The notes: generated by a model from the sequence alone, not told the origin. A stretch of DNA of 64,000 nucleotides from DAIPKP01 sp964539095 (GCA_964539095.1 CAZIFL010000003.1:62001-126000), one strand, 5' to 3'. Positions 16,303 through 25,752 are shown, numbered from the stretch's first letter. A program made the numbers and translations.

Positions 16303-17430
16303 CTACTGTGTTGAGCTTTTGCGCTTTTCGCCGTACATAAAGGCATCCGCCGCTTCGAGTAGATACTGCAGAGAAATGCCGGGGGAGTAGGCGGCTGCCC
16401 CAAAACTCAAGGAGAGAGGATTTTTCTCATGTGGCTCCAGGAAACAGTTCGCCTCGGTGCTCATCACAATTCGTTCTCCCAGGTCGATGGCCTCCTCTTC
16501 AGAAGAGGGAGTTACCACAAGAAACTCATCCCCTCCCCAGCGTGCCACGAGATCACCCTCACCAAGACAATTCTTCACGGTCTTTCCGAAATGTCGCAGC
16601 ACCCTATCCCCCACAAAATGCCCGTGCCGATCGTTCACCTTTTTGAAGTTATCCAGATCGATCATCAGCAGCGTAAGTGCCGCCTCTCCCTGAACTGCCC
16701 GGTCATAGTATTCTTCAAGATGTTCCTCCATTCCCTTGCGGTTCAGAAGCCCCGTAAGAGGATCCGTTCGGGCCATGCGCTCCAGCTCCTTCTCCTTGCG
16801 GAGGTCGATAATGCCCTCCAGCATCATGGTCTCTCCCCGGATTTCCACAGGCACCGCACTCTTCAAAACCCGGATTTCTGAACCATCCCGCAGAAGAAAG
16901 GGACGTTCCGCCTTATCAAAAAGGTTCCCCAGCTCCCAAACAGGGCACTTTCCCTCCGGGGCGGGGCAAAAGGTCTCCTGGCAGGGCTTTCCCAGGGCCT
17001 TGAACTGTTCAAAATTCTCGTACCCCGCCAGATCAAGAGCAGCCCTGTTCATGAGGTGTACATACTTATCTCGACGGATTACCGCTACCCCGAAAGGCAT
17101 GGCGTCGATGATATGCTGCAAGCTCTCAAGCTCATCCTGAAGTCCATCAATTTTGCGCTCCTCCTGGCTTGAGAAGATGCAGCAGAAGCATGCCTCGGGA
17201 TCATGCCTCTCTTTGCCCTCCAGAGGGAAAAATTCCATTCGCCAGATTTGCCCCCTCTCTCCAAGAGTGGTGGGAAGGGAGAAGAAAATGCGGTGCTCCC
17301 CCTGACGCAGAAGGGAGTGCCAGTCCGTATCGGGAGCGATCTTGTCTATGTGGGTATACTCGACGGCTCTGGAAGAAAAACTGCTACAGACGGTGCCATC
17401 CCGACGGAGCAGAAAAATGTGTGTGGTCAT
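16303..17430 (-). CDS. PAS-GGDEF protein, probable diguanylate cyclase
   Basis: About 375 residues, cytoplasmic. ATG 17430 follows GGGGAGG at 5 bp; the frame continues to 17496 without a better site. A poorly defined N-terminal sensor region (1-100) is followed by a PAS domain (about 120-225: IIDAMPFGVAVIRRDKYVHLMNRAALDLAGY) with a Cys-containing insert (ETFCPAPEGKCPVW). The GGDEF domain (about 235-375) has intact substrate and metal motifs LLMIDLDNFKKVNDRHGH and RWGGDEFLV. The inhibitory I-site RxxD is absent (GEGD at that place), so c-di-GMP feedback inhibition is not expected. Single gene; the partner phosphodiesterase could be the HD-GYP protein at 43-45 kb. Confidence 0.9.
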   Translation of the reverse strand: MTTHIFLLRRDGTVCSSFSSRAVEYTHIDKIAPDTDWHSLLRQGEHRIFFSLPTTLGERGQIWRMEFFPLEGKERHDPEACFCCIFSSQEERKIDGLQDELESLQHIIDAMPFGVAVIRRDKYVHLMNRAALDLAGYENFEQFKALGKPCQETFCPAPEGKCPVWELGNLFDKAERPFLLRDGSEIRVLKSAVPVEIRGETMMLEGIIDLRKEKELERMARTDPLTGLLNRKGMEEHLEEYYDRAVQGEAALTLLMIDLDNFKKVNDRHGHFVGDRVLRHFGKTVKNCLGEGDLVARWGGDEFLVVTPSSEEEAIDLGERIVMSTEANCFLEPHEKNPLSLSFGAAAYSPGISLQYLLEAADAFMYGEKRKSSTQ

Positions 17431-17868
17431 GAAAACCTCCCCGGAGATAATTGCGCGAATGCTGCTTGGGTTAATGTCGTAAGAGGCAAGAAACAAGGCA
17501 ATGGCATGCAGAAGATGTGAGGCGCAAGATGTAAAAGGTAATCAAATTCCTTACAGAGTAAATTGTACCCTCAAAGACCGAAAAACACCAGATCTTTGAA
17601 GTGTTCTTTGTTTTCTGTGGTCTGTTGTTTTTAAGATTTCTCTTTAGTTTTGCGAATTCCTTTCGTTAGCTGGGATGTGGCTCTCTGTGTCCAGAATTCC
17701 TCGTTTTTCCCTGAAAAAAGGTATTCTGCCCAAAGAAAGAGCTTTTCAGAGTTCTCAAACCTCTCTAGTTTCTCCTCCGGCCCCTCCGCTTTTCTGAGGC
17801 TCTTTTCTAGGTTTTCGTTTCGAGTTATACTCAAAAGTGGTGTATGGAGTGTAGACGAGAAAAAAAAC
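17431..17868. other. AT-rich intergenic region before IS256 remnant
   Basis: About 440 bp with no convincing gene. A minus-strand 67-codon frame at 17631-17834 lacks a ribosome site and resembles nothing I know. The stretch around 17835-17860 (GGTGTATGGAGTGTAGACG) may be the outer left end of the insertion sequence whose transposase start lies just downstream. Confidence 0.4.
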
Positions 17869-17932
17869 GGCGTATCCCTCCAAATATCAATTGGGCTAGG
17901 AGGCTCACAATCGACATCTGGAGGGATACGCC
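17869..17932 (+). repeat. 14-bp inverted repeat in the leader of the IS256-type transposase
   Basis: GGCGTATCCCTCCA (17869-17882) and TGGAGGGATACGCC (17919-17932) are perfect complements 36 bp apart, and the second arm ends at the base before the transposase ATG. An mRNA hairpin here would bury the ribosome site, including GGAGGG. Such structures are known in insertion sequences to block translation from read-through transcripts. Confidence 0.85.
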
Positions 17933-18067
17933 ATGGAAAAGTTTACAGGAGCTGGGTCTATAAATCCAGCAGAAGATTTTTCGGATCCTCTCACGGAACT
18001 TCTACGAAAAGGAGCCCGGGAGCTGCTGGCCAAGGCTGTGGAAGCAGAACTTGCTGTTTTTCTTGAA
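17933..18067 (+). pseudogene. Truncated IS256/Mutator-family transposase (5' fragment)
   Basis: Only the first 45 or so codons survive. DFSDPLTELLRKGARELLAKAVEAE followed by L-A-V-F-L-E is the conserved N-terminus of IS256-family transposases, normally about 400 residues with a DDE catalytic core; none of the core is present. Similarity stops near 18067, where sequence continuous with the end of the neighbouring ABC operon begins (its stop codon is at 18084 on the other strand). The element has been cut off by a deletion or rearrangement and marks the left edge of the accessory region. Confidence 0.8.
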
Positions 18068-18083
18068 GGCTTGCTTTGTCAAA

Positions 18084-19736
18084 TCAAGTGCATCGCTCAA
18101 GAATTCGTTGTGCAGATTTCCCTTCGCTTTGCTTTTGGAGATGTCTGTCGAGATACAGAAGCTTCCTTGTGTAGGTGTGCAGGCGTGTTTTGCCAAGGTG
18201 GGACACCGTGAGGATATCGCACAGTTTCCCTCCCTCCATTACTCCGATACGATGGCAAAAACTCTTCAAGACCCCCATATCATGGGAGATCATGAGAATA
18301 GAAAGCCTCTTTTGAGAGTGAAGATCCAGCAAAAGTTGGAGAATCTGATTGCGCGTTCCTCTGTCGAGAGCCGAAACTGCCTCGTCACAGATCAGAAGTT
18401 TTGGTTGTACCGAAAGAGCTCGGGCTATGGCTACCCGCTGGCATTGTCCGGTGCTCAGTTCCGGGGGCCTGCGGCGATGAAGTTCCTCGGGAATTCCCGC
18501 TTCTATCAGGTGCTGCCGGGCCACCTCATCCAGAGATTTTCCTCGATGTAGCCCAAGATATTGGGAGGGTTCCTTTACTATTTCCAGAGCGGCTCTCCGG
18601 GGATTCAAAGATCCCCGTCCATCCTGAAAGATAAGTTGAAGGTTGCGATTCAGCTCCCTGCCACCTCTTTCGGCGGGTTTTTTTATATCTTTTCCGTGGA
18701 GCATAATGGATCCTTGGTGATAATTTTCCAATCCTGCTACGCATCGGGCAAGGGTGGATTTACCGCAACCGCTCTCTCCGAGAATCCCCAGGATTTCCCC
18801 TTCCTCCAAAGAAAGGGAAATGTCTTTAAGCACCGGGTTTTTCCGGCCTCCGTACCTTTTCCCAAGATTTTTTATCTGAAGAAGAGAAGAATCCCCTTGC
18901 CGAGGTTTTCCGGTTCTAATCCGGGGAGGGTCTCCGGAACTCCTAAGGAGGTTCTCCGTGTAGGTGGATGCGGGAGACGAAAGCACTTCGTGGAGGGGGC
19001 CCTGATCCCGCACTTTTCCCTTTTCCAGGACGAGGATTTTGTCCGAGATAAGCCGGGCTACCCGGAGATCGTGAGTGATGAAAAGCACTGTTCCTCCCAA
19101 TATTCTTTTAGTTTTCTGAAGAAGACGAAGCACCTCGGTCTGGCTGACCATATCTAGGGCGGAGGTGACTTCGTCGGCTATGAGCACTTTGGGCCGGAGA
19201 CAGAGAGAGAGCGCGATGCATACCCGCTGGCACATTCCCCCGGAGAGTTCGAAAGGATACGATTCCAGTACCTGATCTGTGTTCGTGAAGTTCATGAGGG
19301 TGAGGTAGCGCTTTGCCAGTATTTTCACCTCCGAAGGGGCACAGATTTGGTGGAAGAGGAGGGTCTCCTTGAAATGTCCAAGAACAGTTCGTGTGGGATT
19401 CAAGGCCTGCTGGGCATCCTGAAAGATATGTCCTATTGAGGTTCCTCGAATTTCCTGCCAAGGGATAGCCTTTTCTTCCAGGCTTAGGGTTCGACCTTGT
19501 GTCTGGAAGATTCCCCGTACTTTTGCCGAGGGAGGAAGCAGCCCCGTAAGAGCCTTCACGATGGTGGATTTCCCCGAACCGCTTTCTCCGATGATGCCGA
19601 GACACTCGCCCTGATTCAGGGAGAAGGATAGATCGCTCACTGCGGGAAGAGGCATATTTTTGTAGAAAACCTGCAAATTCTGCAGTGTCAAAACGGGGTC
19701 TTTCAAGTTTAATAAATTCTTTGTGGAACTATTCAT
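18084..19736 (-). CDS. Fused DppD-DppF-type ABC ATPase of family-5 importer (ligase operon)
   Basis: A 550-residue ATPase with two complete ABC domains. The first has GESGSGKST (near 53), LSGGMCQRVCIALSL and ADEVTSALD; the second has GESGCGKST (near 315), LSTGQCQRVAIARAL and CDEAVSALD. This is the DppD and DppF pair joined in one chain, as in YejF or GsiA. A C-terminal HTYTRKLLY motif is typical of oligopeptide/nickel ATPases. ATG 19736 lies 2 bp after the upstream permease stop. Last gene of the operon; its stop lies 17 bp from the IS256 remnant. It powers import by the two permeases upstream. Confidence 0.92.
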   Translation of the reverse strand: MNSSTKNLLNLKDPVLTLQNLQVFYKNMPLPAVSDLSFSLNQGECLGIIGESGSGKSTIVKALTGLLPPSAKVRGIFQTQGRTLSLEEKAIPWQEIRGTSIGHIFQDAQQALNPTRTVLGHFKETLLFHQICAPSEVKILAKRYLTLMNFTNTDQVLESYPFELSGGMCQRVCIALSLCLRPKVLIADEVTSALDMVSQTEVLRLLQKTKRILGGTVLFITHDLRVARLISDKILVLEKGKVRDQGPLHEVLSSPASTYTENLLRSSGDPPRIRTGKPRQGDSSLLQIKNLGKRYGGRKNPVLKDISLSLEEGEILGILGESGCGKSTLARCVAGLENYHQGSIMLHGKDIKKPAERGGRELNRNLQLIFQDGRGSLNPRRAALEIVKEPSQYLGLHRGKSLDEVARQHLIEAGIPEELHRRRPPELSTGQCQRVAIARALSVQPKLLICDEAVSALDRGTRNQILQLLLDLHSQKRLSILMISHDMGVLKSFCHRIGVMEGGKLCDILTVSHLGKTRLHTYTRKLLYLDRHLQKQSEGKSAQRILERCT

Positions 19737-19738
19737 GG

Positions 19739-20599
19739 CTATGATTTTTTCCTTTGGCAGGGTTCCCAGGTGAGAGTGGGAATTTCGAAGGGGTCCAGTC
19801 TATCGCGCATGCCTTCGCCCATCAGATTTAGCGCCAGCACTGTGAGAAAAATAAAAAGCACTGGCCCCAAGAGCAGGTGAGGGGTTCCGAAAAAGTAGGC
19901 TTTGCTGTCCGCCAACATGCTTCCCCATTCTGGAGCGGGGGGCTTGGATCCGAGACCGAAGAAGGAGAGAGCGGAAATGGAGATCATCAGGGTGCCGAGT
20001 TCGAAGGTACCCAGTACCACCGCCGGACTTACCACTTTGGGAAAAATTTCCCGGCGGATGATGGTGAAGGTGCTGGCTCCCAATACCCTAGCAGCGAGAA
20101 CTTCTCCATCGTTTTTGGAGTTCAGGGTGATGCTCCGAGCGAGCCTGGCGAAGGGAACCCACCACACCGAAACGATGGTGAGCAGTAACTGCAGAAACCC
20201 TGTTCCAAAGAGAGCGGTCACGATAATGGCCAACACTATGAAGGGAAACGCCATGAGGGCATCTACGATTCTCATCAGCAGGGCTTCCACGGCGCCTCCG
20301 TACATGCCCGCCACCATGCCCACGAAACAGCCTATACCCATCGAAGCCAGAAGGGCACCCATGGAGGCGCTCAGAGTGGTTCTTCCTCCGTAAAGCAGTC
20401 GAGAGAGTACGTCCCGACCGAAGGCGTCTGTTCCCAGGGGATGCTGTATTGAGGGAGATTGAAGCCTGTTCGCCGGTTCTTGGGCGATAGGATCGTGGGG
20501 GGCCAGAAGGTCCGCAAAGGTTATTCCCAGAAGAATGGTTCCGAAAAGGAATATGCCAATTTTAAGGGGCCAAGGCGTGTTTTTCCAATGTTGTTTCAT
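19739..20599 (-). CDS. Family-5 ABC importer permease C (DppC/NikC type)
   Basis: A 286-residue inner-membrane permease. ATG 20599 follows AAGGAGG at about 10 bp and overlaps the previous gene's stop (ATGA); the longer frame to 20770 is a shadow of that gene. DppC hallmarks: LLAPHDPIAQEPANRLQSPS then HPLGTDAFGRDVLSRLLYGGRT near residue 55, and the EAA-loop region VLAARVLGASTFTIIRREIFPKV. About six membrane helices. It forms the channel with the DppB-type permease. Confidence 0.92.
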   Translation of the reverse strand: MKQHWKNTPWPLKIGIFLFGTILLGITFADLLAPHDPIAQEPANRLQSPSIQHPLGTDAFGRDVLSRLLYGGRTTLSASMGALLASMGIGCFVGMVAGMYGGAVEALLMRIVDALMAFPFIVLAIIVTALFGTGFLQLLLTIVSVWWVPFARLARSITLNSKNDGEVLAARVLGASTFTIIRREIFPKVVSPAVVLGTFELGTLMISISALSFFGLGSKPPAPEWGSMLADSKAYFFGTPHLLLGPVLFIFLTVLALNLMGEGMRDRLDPFEIPTLTWEPCQRKKS

Positions 20600-21555
20600 G
20601 CAAATGCAACCTCCTTGCGCCGAAGTCGGGGATCCGCATAGATGCAGGCCACATCCACCAGATAGTTCACCACGATCACCAGTATAAGCATAACGAACCC
20701 ATATCCCTGAATAACGGGGTAGTCGTGGAGCAGAATGCTGTCCAGGGCGTATTTGCCTACTCCAGGCCAAGAGAAGACATTCTCCACGATTACCGATCCC
20801 CCCAGAAGGCTTGTCAGCGAGAGGGCGGTCATGGTTATCAGGGGAAGAAGGGTGTTTCGAAAGGCGTTGTAAATAACTTCACTCCGTCCCATTCCCCGGG
20901 CGATGGTGAAGGAGATGTAGGTCTTTCCGAATTCCTGAAGCATATTGGCGCGCATCAGCCGGATCAGGGGAGGAGAAGAAATGATTCCTAGGGTGAGGGT
21001 GGGAAGCCACAGCCTAGACCAGCTTGCGGTGTTGCTAATTTCATAGACGTGATGAACCACTCCAAAATAGTAGAGAAGGAGAAGCCCCAGAGCGAAAGCT
21101 GGAAGAGAGGCGAGAATCACACAGACCATGCGAATAGCTTGATCCGTGGTTTCTCCTCGGCGAACTGCCGAGGCCGTCCCGAGGAGTATCCCCAGGGAAA
21201 CCTGGAGAGCCAGAGCGGGGAGAGAAAGGAGAAGCGTGGCGGGAAGGCGCGTGAGAAGTTCCTCGCTTACGGGGCGTTTGGTGAATATGGAATTGCCCAG
21301 GTCCAGTTTCAGAATGCGTTGGAGCCATATGCCGTACTGCACCATGAGATTTGCGTCCAGATGAAGCTCTTCTCGCATTTCGGCGTAGCGCTTTTGGTAA
21401 AGTCCGGTATCCGTCATGGCAACCTCGGGATCCCCCAGCAGAAGCTTTACCGGATCCCCCGGAGCCAGATGGATCAGAAAAAAGAGGAGGAAGCTTGATA
21501 GGAGCAAGGTAAGACAGAGTTCAACGGTTTTTTGCAGTAGAATTTTGTTTCGCAA
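20596..21555 (-). CDS. Family-5 ABC importer permease B (DppB/NikB type)
   Basis: A 319-residue permease. The TTG start at 21555 is supported by GGGGAGG 8-9 bp upstream. Features include LIHLAPGDPVKLLLGDPEVA in the first periplasmic segment, RLPATLLLSLPALALQVSLG, the EAA-type ARGMGRSEVIYNAFRNTLLP and the C-terminal VENVFSWPGVGKYALDSILLHDYPVIQG, all typical of DppB/OppB/NikB. Sits between the binding protein and permease C. A conserved loop does not reveal whether the ligand is a peptide, metal or metallophore. Confidence 0.92.
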   Translation of the reverse strand: MRNKILLQKTVELCLTLLLSSFLLFFLIHLAPGDPVKLLLGDPEVAMTDTGLYQKRYAEMREELHLDANLMVQYGIWLQRILKLDLGNSIFTKRPVSEELLTRLPATLLLSLPALALQVSLGILLGTASAVRRGETTDQAIRMVCVILASLPAFALGLLLLYYFGVVHHVYEISNTASWSRLWLPTLTLGIISSPPLIRLMRANMLQEFGKTYISFTIARGMGRSEVIYNAFRNTLLPLITMTALSLTSLLGGSVIVENVFSWPGVGKYALDSILLHDYPVIQGYGFVMLILVIVVNYLVDVACIYADPRLRRKEVAFA

Positions 21556-21624
21556 AGGTATCTTCCTCCCCGCTATAGCCGTATTCGGATTTCCGAGTTT
21601 TGGGAAAATTTTGCCGTGTCCGGA

Positions 21625-23151
21625 TTATTCGAAACGTAGATTTGCATTCACCGCATTTTCAAATTGCCGGAAATGCTCCACAAATCCTTTTAAGTTGTCT
21701 CGGATGGCGCTGGTCTGTACTCTGGGACAGATAAATATGGCGGGACACTGTTCCGTCACTCGGGCGTTGATCTTTATGGTCAGCTCTCGACGCTCTTTTT
21801 CCGTAGAAGTTTCGGAGAGTTGTTCCAGAAGAGTGTTGGTTGTAGGATCGTTAAACTCTCCGTAGTTGGCGCTCCCGGAGGGGGAAAATTGTCCCGCCAA
21901 CAGAGAGTACTCATCTCCGAAGGTCTGCCAGGCTTCGATGGTGGCATCCCATTCACCGGTCTCCCTGGCGGCCTGAATAAGGCTATAGTCACCATGTTGT
22001 ACCTGGGCCTTCACTCCGAGCTTGGCCCACTGGTGCTGGATGGTTTCCCCTAGAGCCTTGTCCTGGCCCCAAGTCATGAGTTTGATAGCCAAATCCTGAT
22101 TCCCCTTGTGTCGGAAGCCGTCTTTTCCGAGTTTCCACCCGGCTTCGTCCAGAAGTAGGGCTGCTTTTTCCGGATCGAAGTGAGTGTAGATATCTCTTTG
22201 ATGATCCCGGTACTTGGGGTTCGAGCTGATCCAAGTGGTTAAAGGAATGCTGAGTCCCTCAGTTCCCAAGAACACGATTTCCTCTCGGTCCAACCCCCAG
22301 GATAGGGCCTGGCGGACCCGGATATCCTGAAGAAGGGGCTTTCGCAAATTCAGATAGATGGTCTGGGTGTTGGAAGCTGGAGTAGTGTACAGCACTACAT
22401 CCTTGGCTTTTTTGAGTTGAGGAATACTCTCGTTTGAAATGTGGAAAACCATGTCTGCCCGCCCGCTCAGAATCGATAGGGTCCGGGTTTCGGGATCCCC
22501 GATTTGTTCATGAATAATTCGGGGAATGGTAGGTTTTTTCCCGTAGTAATGGGGATTGATCTCCAGAGTCATTCTCTGTTTGGGCTCGAAAGCCACCACC
22601 TTATACATGCCGCTCATATCCATGGTTTCCACGGAATTATGAAGGGCCTGACTGTTAAAGATACAAAGTTCCATGTAAGAAAGGTTCAGAGGTACCGGAA
22701 GGTTGGCTCTGGCAGTTTTTACCTCGAAGCTCCAGGGATCGAGGATTGCGAAGGTCAACCCCTCCAAGAAGGGAAGAGCTCGGGCGTTTGTTTTTCGGGA
22801 GCGTTCGAGAGATCCTATGACAGCCTCGGCATCGATGGGTTTCCCGCTCCAGAATTTTCCCTCCGGGCGCAGGTAGATTTTCCAGGTATATTCGTCTACC
22901 CGTTCGGAATCCTTGGCGAGACAAGGCTGGACTTTTCCCTCGGGGTCCACCTTAAAAAGGGTTTCTATAGCTCCATTATTGATGTAGTGATTGGAACCCG
23001 GATAGTAGGATGGATCGGGGTTGCAAGCGATTTCCCGTTCTACGAATACCAATTCGTCCTTTCCATGGGTTTCTCCCGCCAGCGGGGTCAGGGTCGATAG
23101 AACAAAAAAACCCAAGGTTGAGTATAAAAGTTTCACGGCAAAATTTTTCAT
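21625..23151 (-). CDS. Family-5 extracellular solute-binding protein (ligase operon)
   Basis: A 508-residue SBP_bac_5 receptor. ATG 23151 has AAGGAGG at 6 bp and yields a signal peptide (KNFAVKLLYSTLGFFVLSTLTPLAG). The body shows the class pattern: CLAKDSERVDEYTWKIYLRP, FWSGKPIDAEAVIGSLERS, VRQALSWGLDREEIV and DPEKAALLLDEAGW. There is no lipobox, so it should be free in the periplasm of a diderm cell. The class includes receptors for dipeptides, nickel, heme and staphylopine-metal complexes. Its position behind an ATP-grasp ligase and an exporter gene points to a small-molecule product of the same operon as ligand; this is inference. Confidence 0.9.
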   Translation of the reverse strand: MKNFAVKLLYSTLGFFVLSTLTPLAGETHGKDELVFVEREIACNPDPSYYPGSNHYINNGAIETLFKVDPEGKVQPCLAKDSERVDEYTWKIYLRPEGKFWSGKPIDAEAVIGSLERSRKTNARALPFLEGLTFAILDPWSFEVKTARANLPVPLNLSYMELCIFNSQALHNSVETMDMSGMYKVVAFEPKQRMTLEINPHYYGKKPTIPRIIHEQIGDPETRTLSILSGRADMVFHISNESIPQLKKAKDVVLYTTPASNTQTIYLNLRKPLLQDIRVRQALSWGLDREEIVFLGTEGLSIPLTTWISSNPKYRDHQRDIYTHFDPEKAALLLDEAGWKLGKDGFRHKGNQDLAIKLMTWGQDKALGETIQHQWAKLGVKAQVQHGDYSLIQAARETGEWDATIEAWQTFGDEYSLLAGQFSPSGSANYGEFNDPTTNTLLEQLSETSTEKERRELTIKINARVTEQCPAIFICPRVQTSAIRDNLKGFVEHFRQFENAVNANLRFE

Positions 23152-23253
23152 GTGAATCCTCCTTAGAATGTTGTTGTTTGATTCCAAAGCACGTTCTCTT
23201 CAGAGTATCATCCTCCTAAAAGCTGTGGTTTTTCCGTAGAGCTATGAATTGTT

Positions 23254-24429
23254 TTATTCCTCAAGGGAATCCAGGTCTTTTCCTTTCCAGAACCCTGCCA
23301 AGGCTAGGCAGCCAATGGCACAGAACAGTATCCACGGAAGAAAAGGTGTGCCGTTGATTTGAGAGAAATCAAAAAGGATTCCCCCAAGAAAAACACCTCC
23401 CCCACTTCCGATGGCGAAGCTCATGGCGTTAAACCCCAAATACAGTCCCGTATTTTCTTGATTTGCCAGGGTTATTGCCAGATTTTGTTGGTTTGGGCGC
23501 GCAAGAAGCATGCCCATGGTATAAAGAGCCACAAGGCACAAAAAGAGAGACGTTGTCGGAATCAGAGGGGTAACTGCCAAAGCTGCGGATATGATGGCGG
23601 TCCCCATAAGAATGATCTGGCGAGGGGTAAAGCTCCGGAGCAGGCGAGTTACAAGAGGATATTGAAGAATTGCCGTTACTCCGGCATAGATCGAATACAT
23701 CCAGCTCACACTCTCGGGTTTTCCAGAAATCTGCTGAATCTGCAGAGGGTAGCTGATATCGATCTGGGATGCCCCCAGCCAGAATATGGACATAAGAATA
23801 ACGAACCGGATGTATTGCCGGTCTCGCCGCAGGATATCGAAGGAATTTCTTATGGACAAAGCCTTCGTCCTGGGGTGAATATGGGGGAGTAGCGTAATCG
23901 CAATGAGAAGATTCACAAAAAAACATCCCGCCGTGGCAAAACACACTGCCTTGAAATCAAGGGCCAGTAGCAGTGCTCCAAGAAGGGGGCCTGCGGTGGA
24001 AGCCACTCCCACGAGAGTATTGTTCAGAGAAAAATATCGAGAACGATTTTCCGGTGTGGTCAGGGTAGCGATGGCGGTCTGGTAGGGAGTTTCGAAAACC
24101 ACTCCTCCCAAGCCGATGAAAAGCATGGCCATAAGGAGCGAGGAAAAACTTTCCGCGAAAGCCAGAAAGAAAAATCCTGCGGTACGCATGACCATACCTA
24201 GGGATATCAGTATTTTAATATCCCTTCTATCTGCCAAAATCCCCCCCAGAAGAGCCAATCCCTGCTGAGAAAACTTCCGGATCGCCAGAGCTGCTCCCAC
24301 TTCGGTGGCGGCAAAGCCCATATTGTGTACATAGTGCCCTATCACCAAGGGCATGATCATTTCGAAACCCGTGACCATAAAAAAGGTAAAAGCCAGAAGA
24401 ACGAGAAGACCCCGGTTTTCTATTTTCAT
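23254..24429 (-). CDS. MFS transporter, probable small-molecule exporter
   Basis: A 391-residue, 12-helix major facilitator. The A-motif-like loop between helices 2 and 3 is GGILADRRDIKILISLGMVMRT; helix 5 region ENRSRYFSLNNTLVGVASTAGPLLGALL resembles motif C of drug/H+ antiporters of the MdtH/EmrD/BacE sort. It begins 7 bp after the ATP-grasp gene, so the two are almost certainly co-expressed. Pairing of an ATP-grasp amino-acid ligase with an MFS exporter is known from bacilysin (BacD/BacE); export of the ligase product is the natural reading. Substrate not determinable from sequence. Confidence 0.88.
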   Translation of the reverse strand: MKIENRGLLVLLAFTFFMVTGFEMIMPLVIGHYVHNMGFAATEVGAALAIRKFSQQGLALLGGILADRRDIKILISLGMVMRTAGFFFLAFAESFSSLLMAMLFIGLGGVVFETPYQTAIATLTTPENRSRYFSLNNTLVGVASTAGPLLGALLLALDFKAVCFATAGCFFVNLLIAITLLPHIHPRTKALSIRNSFDILRRDRQYIRFVILMSIFWLGASQIDISYPLQIQQISGKPESVSWMYSIYAGVTAILQYPLVTRLLRSFTPRQIILMGTAIISAALAVTPLIPTTSLFLCLVALYTMGMLLARPNQQNLAITLANQENTGLYLGFNAMSFAIGSGGGVFLGGILFDFSQINGTPFLPWILFCAIGCLALAGFWKGKDLDSLEE

Positions 24430-24436
24430 GTTTTTC

Positions 24437-25684
24437 TCATACTTCGGTGTAACGGAGACCTATCTTTTGCAAGGCCGACTCCGCGTATCTTCGGGCCTCT
24501 CTTCCTAGGGTGTCAAAAGCCAGAAGATGTCCCAGGTAGGCTGCGTTATCCTTAGATTCCCCTACAATTTTGCCTTCGCATCCCTCGAGGGACCACCGAT
24601 AAACGTTGGGAGCCTGTTTCAGATCTTCCAACCCGGAAAAACCTTGTAACATTCCCTCTTTTGGAGGGACGAGAAAGGCCACGGCGGCGCTTTTATATTT
24701 TTCCTCAGATATCTTTGAGAAAGGCCGAATCCCAAGAGAGAGTTCCACGAAGGCCTTTAATATATCTACTCCCGTCACGAGTTCCACGAGTTCTGCGATA
24801 TAGTTTCCCCCGGGCCGGGGGTTTATCTCCACGATTTTTGGCCCCTCCCGGGTGAGCTTTACTTCCGTGTGGGCTATGCCCTGGTGGAATTGAACTTTTC
24901 GGAGCACCTCATGGACATAGTGAATGATAACCTTTTCGGTGTTCGAATCAATTTTAGCGGGAAACATGTGAGCATCCTCAATACAGTAGGGGGTTCCCGT
25001 CACAGATTTATCCGTAATGCCCAGAGTGGTGATCTCGCCGTTGAAAAGAATACTCTCGACGCTGAATTCGGGACCATCCAAATATTCCTCCAGGAGGTAC
25101 AATTTTTCACGAGGCTGCTCCCGAAAATTCACCCCGAAGGTCTCTAGATTTAAAAAGGCTTGACGCAGCTCCTCTTCTTCTCGGATTTGCTGAACGAAAG
25201 CGCTTGAAGAAAGGTCCACGGGCTTCAGAATCAGAGGATATCCTAGCTTATTTGCTCCCTCTTTCAATTCTTCCCATCGGTAACAGAGAATGTGCTTGGC
25301 ATTGGGAAGTTTTGCACGGTCCATCTGTTTCCTCAAGAGATGTTTTTCCCGGATGCATTTCACTCTTTCAGGAAAGGGACAGGGCAATTTTGAGGCTTGA
25401 GAAAGGGCGTTTACGGTATCGATGTAGTAGTCACAAATAGTTATAATGCCGTCATAATGTCGATTTTCAAGAACGGAAAGCAGCCGGGCAAAATCATTGG
25501 TTTCCACGACAACTATCTCCTCCGCCAGGGCAAGAACCGGATGCAGATTATTATCGAAATCCGATCCGTAATGACGGGGGTTTCGGGTTACAAAGGTATA
25601 ACAATGCCCCATGTCCCTGATTTTTTCAGGCAATAATCTTCCATTTGCTCCCACCCAACTCTCCACCATAAATAAGTGAGCCAT
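24437..25684 (-). CDS. ATP-grasp L-amino-acid ligase-like enzyme
   Basis: A 415-residue cytoplasmic ATP-grasp protein. ATG 25684 follows AAGGAGGG at 7 bp; the frame further to 25840 is not needed. The N-terminal Rossmann-like domain (AHLFMVESWVGANGRLLP) precedes the ATP-grasp domain: YPLILKPVDLSSSAFVQQI (ATP-binding Lys and loop), YLLEEYLDGPEFSVESILFNGEI, and metal ligands in IAHTEVKLTREGPKIVEINPRPGGNYIAELV. The latter is typical of BacD/YwfE, carnosine synthase and related ligases that join a carboxylate, via an acyl phosphate, to an amine. First gene of the operon; the downstream exporter and importer suggest the product leaves the cell and is recovered. Could alternatively modify an imported compound. 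Confidence 0.88.
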   Translation of the reverse strand: MAHLFMVESWVGANGRLLPEKIRDMGHCYTFVTRNPRHYGSDFDNNLHPVLALAEEIVVVETNDFARLLSVLENRHYDGIITICDYYIDTVNALSQASKLPCPFPERVKCIREKHLLRKQMDRAKLPNAKHILCYRWEELKEGANKLGYPLILKPVDLSSSAFVQQIREEEELRQAFLNLETFGVNFREQPREKLYLLEEYLDGPEFSVESILFNGEITTLGITDKSVTGTPYCIEDAHMFPAKIDSNTEKVIIHYVHEVLRKVQFHQGIAHTEVKLTREGPKIVEINPRPGGNYIAELVELVTGVDILKAFVELSLGIRPFSKISEEKYKSAAVAFLVPPKEGMLQGFSGLEDLKQAPNVYRWSLEGCEGKIVGESKDNAAYLGHLLAFDTLGREARRYAESALQKIGLRYTEV

Positions 25685-25752
25685 GCGGAATCCCTCCTTG
25701 CTCACGCTTTTCTGCGGATAGGCTCTCCACCGCAGAGGGGGGAGCTTTTTGT

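Noticed and set aside
17631..17834. 67-codon minus-strand frame near the IS256 remnant
   Set aside because: Charged sequence with no ribosome site and no recognised family; left as intergenic.
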